Source: Candidatus Omnitrophota bacterium (GTDB lineage Bacteria > Omnitrophota > Gorgyraeia > Duberdicusellales > 4484-171). Taken from it: 15,133 bases of DNA. Below, in pieces: positions 7,701 through 13,128 of this stretch. Below the pieces are notes generated by a model. The model was not told the origin of the DNA. It did not search any database and worked only from the letters and a program-made list of their open reading frames with translations. The DNA is taken from positions 1 to 15,133 of the forward strand of contig JAQTUC010000011.1 of the NCBI GenBank assembly GCA_028710385.1, written 5' to 3'. Both the position numbers and the translations under genes were made by a program. Each line of letters starts with the position of its first letter. Position 1 is the first letter of the stretch.

Positions 7701-7898
7701 GAAAAATTCGGTTATGGCGTGGTCTTTATCTTTAACGCCGAAACTTATAACGCCCTGCGCGCGGTTTACATAGAAAACCCACATCGGCACCCCCCAGGCT
7801 CCGGCAACACCTGGAAGAAAATTTGAAAACGGATGTTTGCTGTTATAGTTTTTTATAATGAAACTGCCGTCGTCTCTGAGCATGTAATCTTTATCCAT
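4707..7898 (-). CDS. GH94-like (cellobiose-phosphorylase-related) protein, 1063 residues
   Basis: The N-terminal third (about 1-300) is a beta-rich domain with GAWGVPMWVFYVN (33-45) and FPANNAYC (66-73), like the beta-sandwich that precedes the (alpha/alpha)6 barrel in glycoside phosphorylases. The middle carries NYRDINQNRR (400-409), GYWIDHWRYNLDL (515-527) and KPGWCDSLNG (637-646); the last aligns by eye with the general-acid Asp of GH94 (D642 here). FTPGWLENESIWLHMEYKY (855-873) and SGATVELLNMW (934-944) follow, then a beta-rich tail. Family knowledge suggests reversible phosphorolysis of a beta-glucoside or oligosaccharide, releasing sugar 1-phosphate in the cytosol (no signal peptide). 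The length matches large GH94-type enzymes such as 1,2-beta-oligoglucan phosphorylases, but the actual substrate, and whether it is a phosphorylase at all, cannot be read from sequence alone. AAGGAG stands five to eight bases before the ATG. It lies 27 nt after the HAD phosphatase gene, so it is probably co-transcribed. Confidence 0.78.
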   Translation of the reverse strand: MDKDYMLRDDGSFIIKNYNSKHPFSNFLPGVAGAWGVPMWVFYVNRAQGVISFGVKDKDHAITEFFPANNAYCFAPLVGFRTFLKINDKINYEPFRVISDYERNEEMVIKSSSFSIRKNNPELGLNLRIKYFTLPGSSAGALVRVLSIKNVSDKEIKLEVLDGLPKIVPFGLNNVLLKDLARTMEAWMRAEVHGNLAFFRMVVDPKDSSQTKYVDGANFEYAFYEENGKKVSPYIIVDPSAIFAQDTSYSVPVNFYADSFKTPLSQIMGGKTPCAFNHFSWRIQPGEVKIFYSMFGSSFKSQLIKDFVSDVSAAFLKEKEQENEDIVEKIKDDCSSVCSSGRLKEYVRCTYLDNVLRGGYPYKFTDKDSYYIFSRKHGDLERDYNKFKLLPSYFSEGEANYRDINQNRRVDLFFNPSLEKSNIVYFLNLIKIDGYNPLVVKGEKLFLKPADARRISSQFKISDKKILSLMTAGFYLGDFFKTLKEEGIVVKEREKLASELVVRAKREPQASHGEGYWIDHWRYNLDLIESFLYFYPDKLKELFSSREYYFWDDEWRVKERSRRYHLKDEKVYQWHSIEEAEEKKETVASCGRFANFLRDKKGNIYTTALFEKILTLILNKAATLDPDGMGIEMEADKPGWCDSLNGLPALFGSSMCETFELKRACLMLIDAISKLGKEGLRGFKAAEEVSDFLNGMEALLEKYCSVPQKDKDMLWWDKSNFLKENFRRRTFLHVNGRQKDLDFPRIEKFLKALIGKLEEGIKKAVDKNTGVYFTYFRYTIEKFSVKGKDIKPIKFKREALPHFLEGSVHALRTQGESSIYEALRKTDIFDKSLNMYRLNASLEKEPLEIGRSRIFTPGWLENESIWLHMEYKYLLEVLKKGLYEEFYADFHKCAVCFFDAEKYGRNILENSSFIVSSANPDKNLWNKGFVARLSGATVELLNMWIVMCMGKAPFSLNENKEAVLKFSPVLKSELFTKAEERIEFCGRTEVIESNCFAFRLFSKTLVVYHNPERKDTFDRNCAVCKIVVTEGAKKHAIEGSTIEPALSQKIRQGKISRIDIYLK

Positions 7899-7925
7899 AT
7901 GTTCTCCTTCTAAAGCTTGGCTAAA

Positions 7926-8576
7926 TTATTTATACAATTTAAGTATCTCTTTTAAGGAAGAGATTTTTTTTGCATTCTTATATTTACCAACTACCGAAAG
8001 GTGGCTTGAGCCGCCCTTAACAAAGACAACGTCAACAGCCGAACGCTTTGCGGTTTCAAGGTCTATATCCATATCGCCCACAAATACTGTTTCGCTTTTT
8101 TTAACCGCGAGCCTTTTTATAAGAACATTTAAAATCTTAGGATTTGGTTTGTTGCTCTCAATTTCATCCGCGCATAAAACCGCATCAAAATATTTCCGTA
8201 TACCAAGCGTTCTCAGAATTAAATTGGTAAAATAACTCGGCCTGTTGGAAGCAATCGCAGTAAGCTTGCCTTTACGTTTTAACCGCAGAAGAATATATTT
8301 TGCGTAAGGCCGGAGCTTTGAATAGACTTTAAGCGCCTGCTCATGATGTTTTCTGTATATGCGAAGGGCTTCTTTTATTTTTTCCGGAGGGAAAAAAGTT
8401 TCCATGAATATTCTGTCGCCCCTGCCAACTTTCCTCTTCGCTTCCTGGTAGCTCACTCTTGAGAGCCCTATTTTATCGCGCGTAAAATTAAGGCTCTTTT
8501 GTATGGCCTTGTAAGCATCGGCTAATGTGCCGTCCAAATCAAATATAAAGAGCTTCTTTGTTATCATGTGGGCCAA
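7926..8576 (-). CDS. HAD-superfamily phosphatase, phosphoglycolate-phosphatase-like
   Basis: 216 residues with all HAD motifs: FDLDGTL (D13 nucleophile, D15 acid/base), motif II AIASN (S110), motif III Lys in NKPNP (K143), motif IV GDMDID (D168, D172). The helical cap between 18 and 90 places it in subclass I, with beta-phosphoglucomutases and phosphoglycolate phosphatases. The substrate is unknown. A sugar phosphate would suit the GH94-like neighbour, whereas the family as a whole is promiscuous. The longest frame starts at TTG (8574-8576), 16 nt after the bioY stop, with AAAGGA about 11 bases upstream. An ATG three codons later (8565-8567) is the alternative start. It ends 27 nt before the GH94-like gene. 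Confidence 0.88.
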   Translation of the reverse strand: MAHMITKKLFIFDLDGTLADAYKAIQKSLNFTRDKIGLSRVSYQEAKRKVGRGDRIFMETFFPPEKIKEALRIYRKHHEQALKVYSKLRPYAKYILLRLKRKGKLTAIASNRPSYFTNLILRTLGIRKYFDAVLCADEIESNKPNPKILNVLIKRLAVKKSETVFVGDMDIDLETAKRSAVDVVFVKGGSSHLSVVGKYKNAKKISSLKEILKLYK

Positions 8577-8592
8577 ACAGCTGTAAATCCTT

Positions 8593-9141
8593 TCAGAAAC
8601 TAAGCCGGTTTTTTAACTTTAAAGTTACCAGCGAAACCGAAGCAATTTTGAGCACTTCTCCCAAAATAAAAGGTATTAATCCAGCAACAAGCGCGCTGGT
8701 TAATGAAAGTTTGCACACTGAAACCAGCCAGATTATTCCGAAGAAATACACGCAAAAAGCCGCTGAGGAAAAATAACAGAAATTTTTTAGAAAAGAATTT
8801 TTCTTAAAAGTAAATAAAGGAAAAATTAACGACGCTGTCAAAAGCCCGATAAGATAGCCTCCGGTAGGGCCTAAAAAATAAAGAAGCCCTCCTCCGGCGT
8901 TAGTAAAAACAGGCAGGCCGGCTGCGCCTAAAACCAGATAAATCGCCTGAGAAAATACCGCCTGTCTTTTCAAAAAAACAATGCTAAAGTAAAGTACCAA
9001 AGTCTGCAAGGTAAGAGGCACCGGCGTAAAGAAAAGCGGTATGCGCACATAAGCGGAAATTACCATAAGAATAACAAAAGAAAACACCGCGCAAACACGC
9101 AGCGCAATATAACTTTTCTGGCTAAGAATCGCAGTTCTCAT
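8593..9141 (-). CDS. bioY: BioY, biotin-binding S component of an ECF transporter
   Basis: 182 residues and about six membrane helices. BioY hallmarks are present: PVPLTLQTL (40-48), GLPVF followed by the Gly-rich GGGLLYFLGPTGGYL (83-97), and PFILGEVLKIA (157-167; usual form PF-x-PGD-x-LK, here with LGE for PGD). It captures biotin at the cytoplasmic membrane, alone or with the shared EcfA/EcfT energising module, which is not in this window. The start is supported by GGAGG six bases before the ATG. It leads the cluster bioY, HAD phosphatase, GH94-like. A 13-bp dyad lies about 60-95 bp upstream. Confidence 0.95.
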   Translation of the reverse strand: MRTAILSQKSYIALRVCAVFSFVILMVISAYVRIPLFFTPVPLTLQTLVLYFSIVFLKRQAVFSQAIYLVLGAAGLPVFTNAGGGLLYFLGPTGGYLIGLLTASLIFPLFTFKKNSFLKNFCYFSSAAFCVYFFGIIWLVSVCKLSLTSALVAGLIPFILGEVLKIASVSLVTLKLKNRLSF

Positions 9142-9197
9142 ATCGGCCCTCCATTTTTAAAATAATCCGGTTGAATACTTATAATTCATCCAAAAGC

Positions 9198-9236
9198 TAT
9201 ATGTGTTTTAAAAGAAAGTATTGTAAAACATATATA
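9198..9236. promoter_or_regulatory. Dyad upstream of bioY, possible operator
   Basis: Two 13-bp arms (9198-9210 and 9224-9236) pair at 12 positions and flank a 13-nt spacer; the perfect core is TGTTTTA-N13-TAAAACA. On the minus strand one arm contains a TTTACA -35-like hexamer (9222-9227), though no good -10 stands at normal spacing. Position and symmetry suit a repressor site for bioY. It differs from the BirA/BioR/BioQ consensus forms I know, so the regulator is not assigned. The rest of 9142-9308 shows no gene. Confidence 0.4.
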
Positions 9237-9308
9237 CCAAAAAGGCAAGCCAAAAATAAGGTTATTTACCGGTTTCTTTTCTGGATAATTACTGACGGAT
9301 TAGGCCTG

Positions 9309-10235
9309 TTAATGCTTAAAGGGCAGACGGAAATTAAAAATCTTCTTAAAAGGCAAAAAGCTTTTATAGCGGTTGGCCTTAAGGGCCGCCTTTAGCTCTT
9401 TACCTGAAGCCAAAACCTCAGACTCTCCTTTTTGCATAAGTTCTCTTGCAATAGTAAAATCTCCCCAGGAGAATTTTTCAAGGTTAGGGGAAATAAGAAA
9501 ATCTATGCCGGCTAAACTGTCCTCTATTATTCTTTTGTATCTTATTCTATCCGCAAGGTTCATTACATCCATTGCATTCCTGACTATCGGAAACCTGTAC
9601 CCTGTACCCTCAAGGTTCACTCCTATTATGAAATCAGCCTTATCCCTTATTATTTTAGCCGGCACCGGCATAAGCACTCCTCCATCTATCAAAATTTTAT
9701 TTTCTATTTTAAGCGGCGGGAAAAAACCGGGATAAGAAGAAGAAGCAAGCGCCGCTCTGTATAAAGGGCCCTTGTTTACGCACAAAGAATCGGCATTAAG
9801 CAAATTAACTGCAGTTGCATAAAAAGGTATCTTACAATCCTTAAAAGATTTGTCTTCAAACAAACCTCTGAAGATTTTAAGAAACGGCTTTAAATCTACA
9901 AGAGAAGATTTTGCTATGCGCAGATTCCAGATATAGAATTCCTTCGCAAGGTCAAACCATTTTTCAAAAAATGCAGTTTTAGCTTCAACGTTAGCAGGAG
10001 AAAAACTTGTTTTTAAAAGCGCGAGCTCCTTCTGATGTTTATCCAGTATTCCAAAAAGCCTGCTTTCAACTTCAGCTGCATCATTGGTCAGAGCGTAAAG
10101 CCCGCCTATAACCGAGCCGATAGACGTTCCGGAAATAACATCAATTTTTATTTCAAGTTTTTCAAGCGCCTTGATAAGCCCGACGTGGTAAAAACCAAGC
10201 GCCACTCCTCCGCCTAAGGCAAGACCTGTTTTCAA
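9309..10235 (-). CDS. Patatin-like phospholipase, RssA/YchK-type
   Basis: 308 residues. The oxyanion-hole Gly-rich loop GGGVALG (8-14) stands at the N-terminus, the nucleophile elbow is GTSIG (S38), and the Asp of the catalytic dyad is in DGG (D184-186). The PGFFPP stretch (169-174) before the dyad Asp is also typical. Patatins hydrolyse acyl chains from membrane phospholipids or other lipids. With no signal peptide it should act in the cytosol. The usual Arg of GGGxRG is Leu (L13), a variant also seen in other bacterial patatins. The frame starts at TTG (10233-10235), backed by GGAGG eight bases upstream; no better start lies nearby. A strong hairpin only 20 nt upstream separates it from the 71-residue membrane protein gene. 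Confidence 0.92.
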   Translation of the reverse strand: MKTGLALGGGVALGFYHVGLIKALEKLEIKIDVISGTSIGSVIGGLYALTNDAAEVESRLFGILDKHQKELALLKTSFSPANVEAKTAFFEKWFDLAKEFYIWNLRIAKSSLVDLKPFLKIFRGLFEDKSFKDCKIPFYATAVNLLNADSLCVNKGPLYRAALASSSYPGFFPPLKIENKILIDGGVLMPVPAKIIRDKADFIIGVNLEGTGYRFPIVRNAMDVMNLADRIRYKRIIEDSLAGIDFLISPNLEKFSWGDFTIARELMQKGESEVLASGKELKAALKANRYKSFLPFKKIFNFRLPFKH

Positions 10236-10255
10236 AGTGCAATCCTCCTTGCAAA

Positions 10256-10292
10256 TTATAAAGGGCAGGCCTGAAATGCCTGCCCTTTATAA
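10256..10292 (-). terminator. Perfect 15-bp hairpin between membrane protein and patatin genes
   Basis: Arms 10256-10270 and 10278-10292 (core aagggcaggc/gcctgccctt) pair perfectly around a 7-nt loop. On the minus strand it follows the stop of the 71-residue gene and is trailed by a T-rich stretch (TTTATAATTTG), so a terminator is the best reading. Because patatin starts 20 nt later there is little space for a separate promoter. Partial read-through or an mRNA-stabilising role is possible; a TATAAT at 10255-10260 lacks a -35 partner. Confidence 0.7.
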
Positions 10293-10304
10293 TTTCATAA
10301 TTAA

Positions 10305-10520
10305 CTATTCTTTAGCTATAGCTATAGTAATTACACCGGCAAGGATAAAAAACAAGCCGATGCAGCCCCTGATTAACGACCAAAGATGCGGCCACCAGCG
10401 GATAAGCGCCACCAGGCCTATAAGGATAAACACTATTCCCAGAATAATTTTGCCTATCATCTTTGTTGCATCCGGGGATTTCTTTACTTCTGCTTCCTGC
10501 GGTTTATTCTGCTCTTCCAT
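10305..10520 (-). CDS. Small two-helix membrane protein, unknown function
   Basis: 71 residues. The hydrophilic N-terminus (1-20, acidic and Lys-rich) is followed by two hydrophobic helices at about 21-40 and 48-68, with the basic-aromatic turn RWWPHLW (41-47) between them. The ribosome-binding site is near perfect (AAAGGAGGTG, about six bases before the ATG), so the gene is very likely real. I do not recognise the family. Small helical-hairpin proteins of this kind occur in envelope stress systems and as subunits, but nothing here decides. The gene is preceded by a structured leader of about 230 nt and followed by a strong hairpin. Confidence 0.82.
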   Translation of the reverse strand: MEEQNKPQEAEVKKSPDATKMIGKIILGIVFILIGLVALIRWWPHLWSLIRGCIGLFFILAGVITIAIAKE

Positions 10521-10539
10521 TTCGCACCTCCTTTAATAA

Positions 10540-10585
10540 GCACATCATTTTTTTGAGTTTCCAGACGAAGAAAAAATGATAGTGC
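10540..10585 (-). promoter_or_regulatory. Leader hairpin next to the ribosome-binding site of the 71-residue gene
   Basis: Ten perfect pairs (atcatttttt 10544-10553 with aaaaaatgat 10571-10580) extend by four more (gcac 10540-10543 with gtgc 10582-10585) across one bulged base; the loop is 17 nt. It ends about seven bases before the Shine-Dalgarno sequence, a suitable place for translational control. Confidence 0.55.
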
Positions 10586-10591
10586 GAATTA

Positions 10592-10697
10592 ACCCAGCAC
10601 TTATTTTTGTGATACCCTTGTATTTATGTGTCAAAGAGTTATACCCAAAACTCTTTTAAATTTATTCAAGACATGCTTTCAAAAATAAGTGCTGGGT
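10592..10697. repeat. 106-bp element with perfect 18-bp terminal inverted repeats
   Basis: The left arm acccagcacttatttttg (10592-10609) and its exact reverse complement (10680-10697) enclose 70 nt that hold a further 8-bp hairpin (aaagagtt 10633-10640 / aactcttt 10649-10656). No coding frame is present. It may be a structured RNA domain in the leader of the 71-residue gene or a MITE-like element. No clear target-site duplication is seen at the edges. Confidence 0.75.
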
Positions 10698-10703
10698 CAA
10701 ATT

Positions 10704-10718
10704 CAGCCTGGTATTTTT
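10704..10718 (+). repeat. 15-bp direct repeat, copy 1 (second copy at 14163-14177)
   Basis: The 15-mer cagcctggtattttt occurs in the same orientation here and at 14163-14177. The copies flank the block of two ATP-grasp genes and the PIG-L gene, one just beyond each end. Chance occurrence in an AT-rich 15-kb window is possible. Confidence 0.45.
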
Positions 10719-10743
10719 CCTGCGGAATACCTTGGAAAAATAC
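10711..10743 (-). promoter_or_regulatory. First hairpin of the structured leader
   Basis: Perfect 10-bp arms gtatttttcc (10711-10720) and ggaaaaatac (10734-10743) with a 13-nt loop. It lies within the first bases of the transcript expected from the promoter at 10756-10784. Confidence 0.5.
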
Positions 10744-10755
10744 TGGCTTCATTTG

Positions 10756-10784
10756 ATAATATATAATTTTGGTATATTTGTCAA
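10756..10784 (-). promoter_or_regulatory. Near-consensus sigma70 promoter for the 71-residue gene and its leader
   Basis: Minus-strand -35 TTGACA (10779-10784, full consensus), exactly 17 bp, -10 TATTAT (10756-10761, 5 of 6). The -35 overlaps the stop codon of the ATP-grasp gene that ends at 10781. Expected transcription starts near 10749, about 230 nt before the next start codon, and runs through all the inverted repeats. Confidence 0.75.
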
Positions 10785-11824
10785 TGATAATTTGCCAACT
10801 GAACGATTTTTTCTATTATTTCGGCATAAGTATACCCTTTTCCATATGCGAGGCGAAGATAACCGCTGTCGTTATTTATATCCGGATTGGGATTTATGTC
10901 AATCACAAAGAGCTTTCCAAAAGCCTCTCTAAAATCAACCCTGAAATACCCTCTGCAGCCAAGAGCTTTTGCGGCTTTTTTAGATAAACTTATTATATTT
11001 CTCCTCAAGGTTCTGTTTATCTTGGGAGTGTAATCCGGCATGGTCAAGCGGTAATTCAATGCCCTATGATTCCATTTCGCCTCGTAGGTTAAGAATGGAA
11101 CGGCTTTATGCCTCTTACAGGAACTGCGTTTATGCTTTTGAAGCGCATGGCATTTAGAATAATCAATTTCTGAGATGCCCATGACCTTATAATTGCTGTT
11201 ACCGATAAGCGCCGCACTGTATTCTTTTCCCGGCAAAAATTCTTCAACCAAAAGCCCTTGCGGAAAAAATCTGAGGCGTTTTTGTATAACCGAAAACAGC
11301 TCCTTTCTGTCGTACACAACCGAATCATTGTGCACCCCCCAACTGCCGTCTTCCCTGCATGGCTTTATAAAAAGCGGAAAATTGACCCTCCTGGTTTTTA
11401 CCTGTTTCATATTCCTGACAAAAAAACCAGGCGCAACAGGCAGATTATTTTTTTTAAGAATATTTTTTGTCCGCATTTTATCCAGGCAGTTGAGCAGCGT
11501 TAAACTGCCGTTTCCGGTAAAAGGTATCTTTAAATCTTCCAGCAACCTTACGAAATCCGCTTCCTGCTGCGGAAAATTGCTGAAACCCTCAAACAGATTA
11601 ACGATATAAAGCGGGTTTATATCTGATATTCTTGCTTTTAAACTTTCGGTATTTTTGAAGTCTTTCTGCTGAAGAAAAAGTGTTTCCGGCTTTATGCCTT
11701 TTTTAAGAAAAACTTTTTCTATTGAATTCTTGCAGCGAGAAACTGCGGTTATGTCTGTCCTTTTATTTTCTTCTTTGGCTATAGCTATCAATATCCTGCT
11801 CTTTTTCCTATGTTGCAAAATCAT
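10781..11824 (-). CDS. ATP-grasp ligase, D-Ala-D-Ala-ligase-like (second of two)
   Basis: 347 residues with D-Ala-D-Ala-ligase-type layout: N-terminal domain with VNLFEG (75-80), ATP-binding FIKPCREDGSWGV (152-164, K154), VEEFLPGKEY (193-202), then metal-binding FRVDF (D297) and DINPNPDI (D309, N311). Such enzymes activate a carboxylate as acyl phosphate and join it to an amine; the acceptor and donor are unknown. The glycine loop GSWGV and the DINPNPDINNDSG tail differ from true Ddl (SSxG and ExNxxPG), so cell-wall D-Ala-D-Ala synthesis is unlikely. Its ATG overlaps the PIG-L stop by ATGA (11821-11824), which implies translational coupling. It is the last gene of the operon. It is clearly diverged from, but related in fold to, the ligase at 13125-14156. 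Confidence 0.88.
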   Translation of the reverse strand: MILQHRKKSRILIAIAKEENKRTDITAVSRCKNSIEKVFLKKGIKPETLFLQQKDFKNTESLKARISDINPLYIVNLFEGFSNFPQQEADFVRLLEDLKIPFTGNGSLTLLNCLDKMRTKNILKKNNLPVAPGFFVRNMKQVKTRRVNFPLFIKPCREDGSWGVHNDSVVYDRKELFSVIQKRLRFFPQGLLVEEFLPGKEYSAALIGNSNYKVMGISEIDYSKCHALQKHKRSSCKRHKAVPFLTYEAKWNHRALNYRLTMPDYTPKINRTLRRNIISLSKKAAKALGCRGYFRVDFREAFGKLFVIDINPNPDINNDSGYLRLAYGKGYTYAEIIEKIVQLANYH

Positions 11825-13128
11825 AATTTAAGTATTTGCCACCCTCCTGCGTAAATAGCCAAAATTTTTCCTTTAACAATAATCCTGCTGAAAATATACT
11901 CCGGATTATCCAGGATTTTGAGCGGCACATCTATCAACACAGAATTGTTTTTTGCGTTTACTTTTATTCCGTTAGCAAGTATCCTTTTCCTTTTTTCGTA
12001 AGCAATAACCACTGTATCTTTTGCTTTAAAAAACAGCTTTGGCATGAAAGAAAAATCTTTGTCTTCCTTGTAACCTAAAAGATAAACATCAGCCTTAAAC
12101 TCCTTTGCAACTTTATCATTCAATATAATATTTATGTGCAGGAAGTCTTTGTCTTTTGAGTAATACACGCCGGAGATTGCCTTAGGATAAACCTTGGGCA
12201 CCTCTACCTTTTCTTCATTCTTAAGATTTATTATTGGATAAAATAAGAGCAATTCATTCTTCCTGATGAAACTAAGCAGGTAGTTTCTGGCAAAAGAAAG
12301 CTGGCTTTTATACAGAGAAAGTGCTTTTCTTTTGTCTGCAATCTCTTCGCCGGTAAGATAAATTTTACGCCATGTTATGCCAGAATCAATATAAGCCTCC
12401 GGAGCATCCAGCTCAAAAGAAGGAAGATGCTTTTTGGCCTTAGGCCACCCTGCTTTATGAACAAGATAAGAAAAGATATCCGGTTCGCCAACTGCGCCTC
12501 TAAGGTCCAAAAGGGCGATATTGGTAAATACATACAAGCTCCTGTGGTCAGGATTTGTATCGTAAGGGCTTGAAACGAATATTTTAGTAGGCTTAAACTC
12601 AGCGAGCACCTTTTTAAGGTCGGCCAAAATGCTTTCTCCGATGTAAGGCGCGCCAAAAGATAATGCATTCTCATACGGAACGCTTCCTATATGGGTAAGC
12701 ATGCTTGCTGCCGGCCATTTTTTATCCCAGAAGCTTGCAAGAATTGTTTCGGTAAATCTGTCGGGATACCCAAGGAATGCAAGGTCTTCTTTTTTAACCC
12801 CCAGAAAAGCGGTTGCATCATGAGCCTCTTTCTGCCTGACCTTGCCTATGTTTACAAAACCTTTACGGGAAATAGCGGGGTTTTTCTTGTAAAAAAAGTA
12901 GGATATTTCATTATATTCTCCGCTGGTAAGATAAACTATTTTTATTTTGCAATTGCTTTTTACCGCTTTCTGGATAATTCCGCCCAAGGCTATAATTTCG
13001 TCATCTGGATGCGGAGCAAGAATGAGTACGCGGTCTTCTGGTGAAAAATCAGTCCTTGCCAGGCACAAAAAAGACGCGCAAATTGAAAAAACCAGCGAAC
13101 AAAAAAATATTTTTTTTATTTTACTCAT
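11821..13128 (-). CDS. Secreted PIG-L-family zinc deacetylase with C-terminal extension
   Basis: 435 residues. An N-terminal signal peptide or anchor (KIKK then a hydrophobic stretch, about 4-25) directs it across the inner membrane; no proper lipobox is seen. The PIG-L/LmbE domain follows: APHPDDE (38-44; H40 and D43 predicted zinc ligands) and SPYDTNPDHR (187-196; H195 third ligand). In most members the second motif is HPDH; here its first His is Asn192. The remaining C-terminal part (about 305-435) is beta-rich and unassigned. The family removes N-acetyl groups from sugars or related amines (GlcNAc-PI, MshB, BshB types). Being exported while the flanking ligases are cytosolic is odd and suggests action on an exported product. 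ATGA overlaps join it to both neighbours (13125-13128 and 11821-11824). Confidence 0.9.
   Translation of the reverse strand: MSKIKKIFFCSLVFSICASFLCLARTDFSPEDRVLILAPHPDDEIIALGGIIQKAVKSNCKIKIVYLTSGEYNEISYFFYKKNPAISRKGFVNIGKVRQKEAHDATAFLGVKKEDLAFLGYPDRFTETILASFWDKKWPAASMLTHIGSVPYENALSFGAPYIGESILADLKKVLAEFKPTKIFVSSPYDTNPDHRSLYVFTNIALLDLRGAVGEPDIFSYLVHKAGWPKAKKHLPSFELDAPEAYIDSGITWRKIYLTGEEIADKRKALSLYKSQLSFARNYLLSFIRKNELLLFYPIINLKNEEKVEVPKVYPKAISGVYYSKDKDFLHINIILNDKVAKEFKADVYLLGYKEDKDFSFMPKLFFKAKDTVVIAYEKRKRILANGIKVNAKNNSVLIDVPLKILDNPEYIFSRIIVKGKILAIYAGGWQILKL

Noticed and set aside
10629..10634. TTGACA hexamer inside the 106-bp inverted-repeat element
   Set aside because: A -35 match, but the only -10-like sequence is at 14-bp spacing, too short for a convincing promoter.
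11193..11609. 138-codon plus-strand open frame
   Set aside because: Antisense to the ATP-grasp gene whose motifs are intact; no recognisable domain in the plus-strand translation.
10781..11824. Genuine D-alanine-D-alanine ligase (ddl) for peptidoglycan
   Set aside because: Fold and ATP motifs match, but the substrate-loop signatures are changed and the operon context is not a cell-wall cluster.
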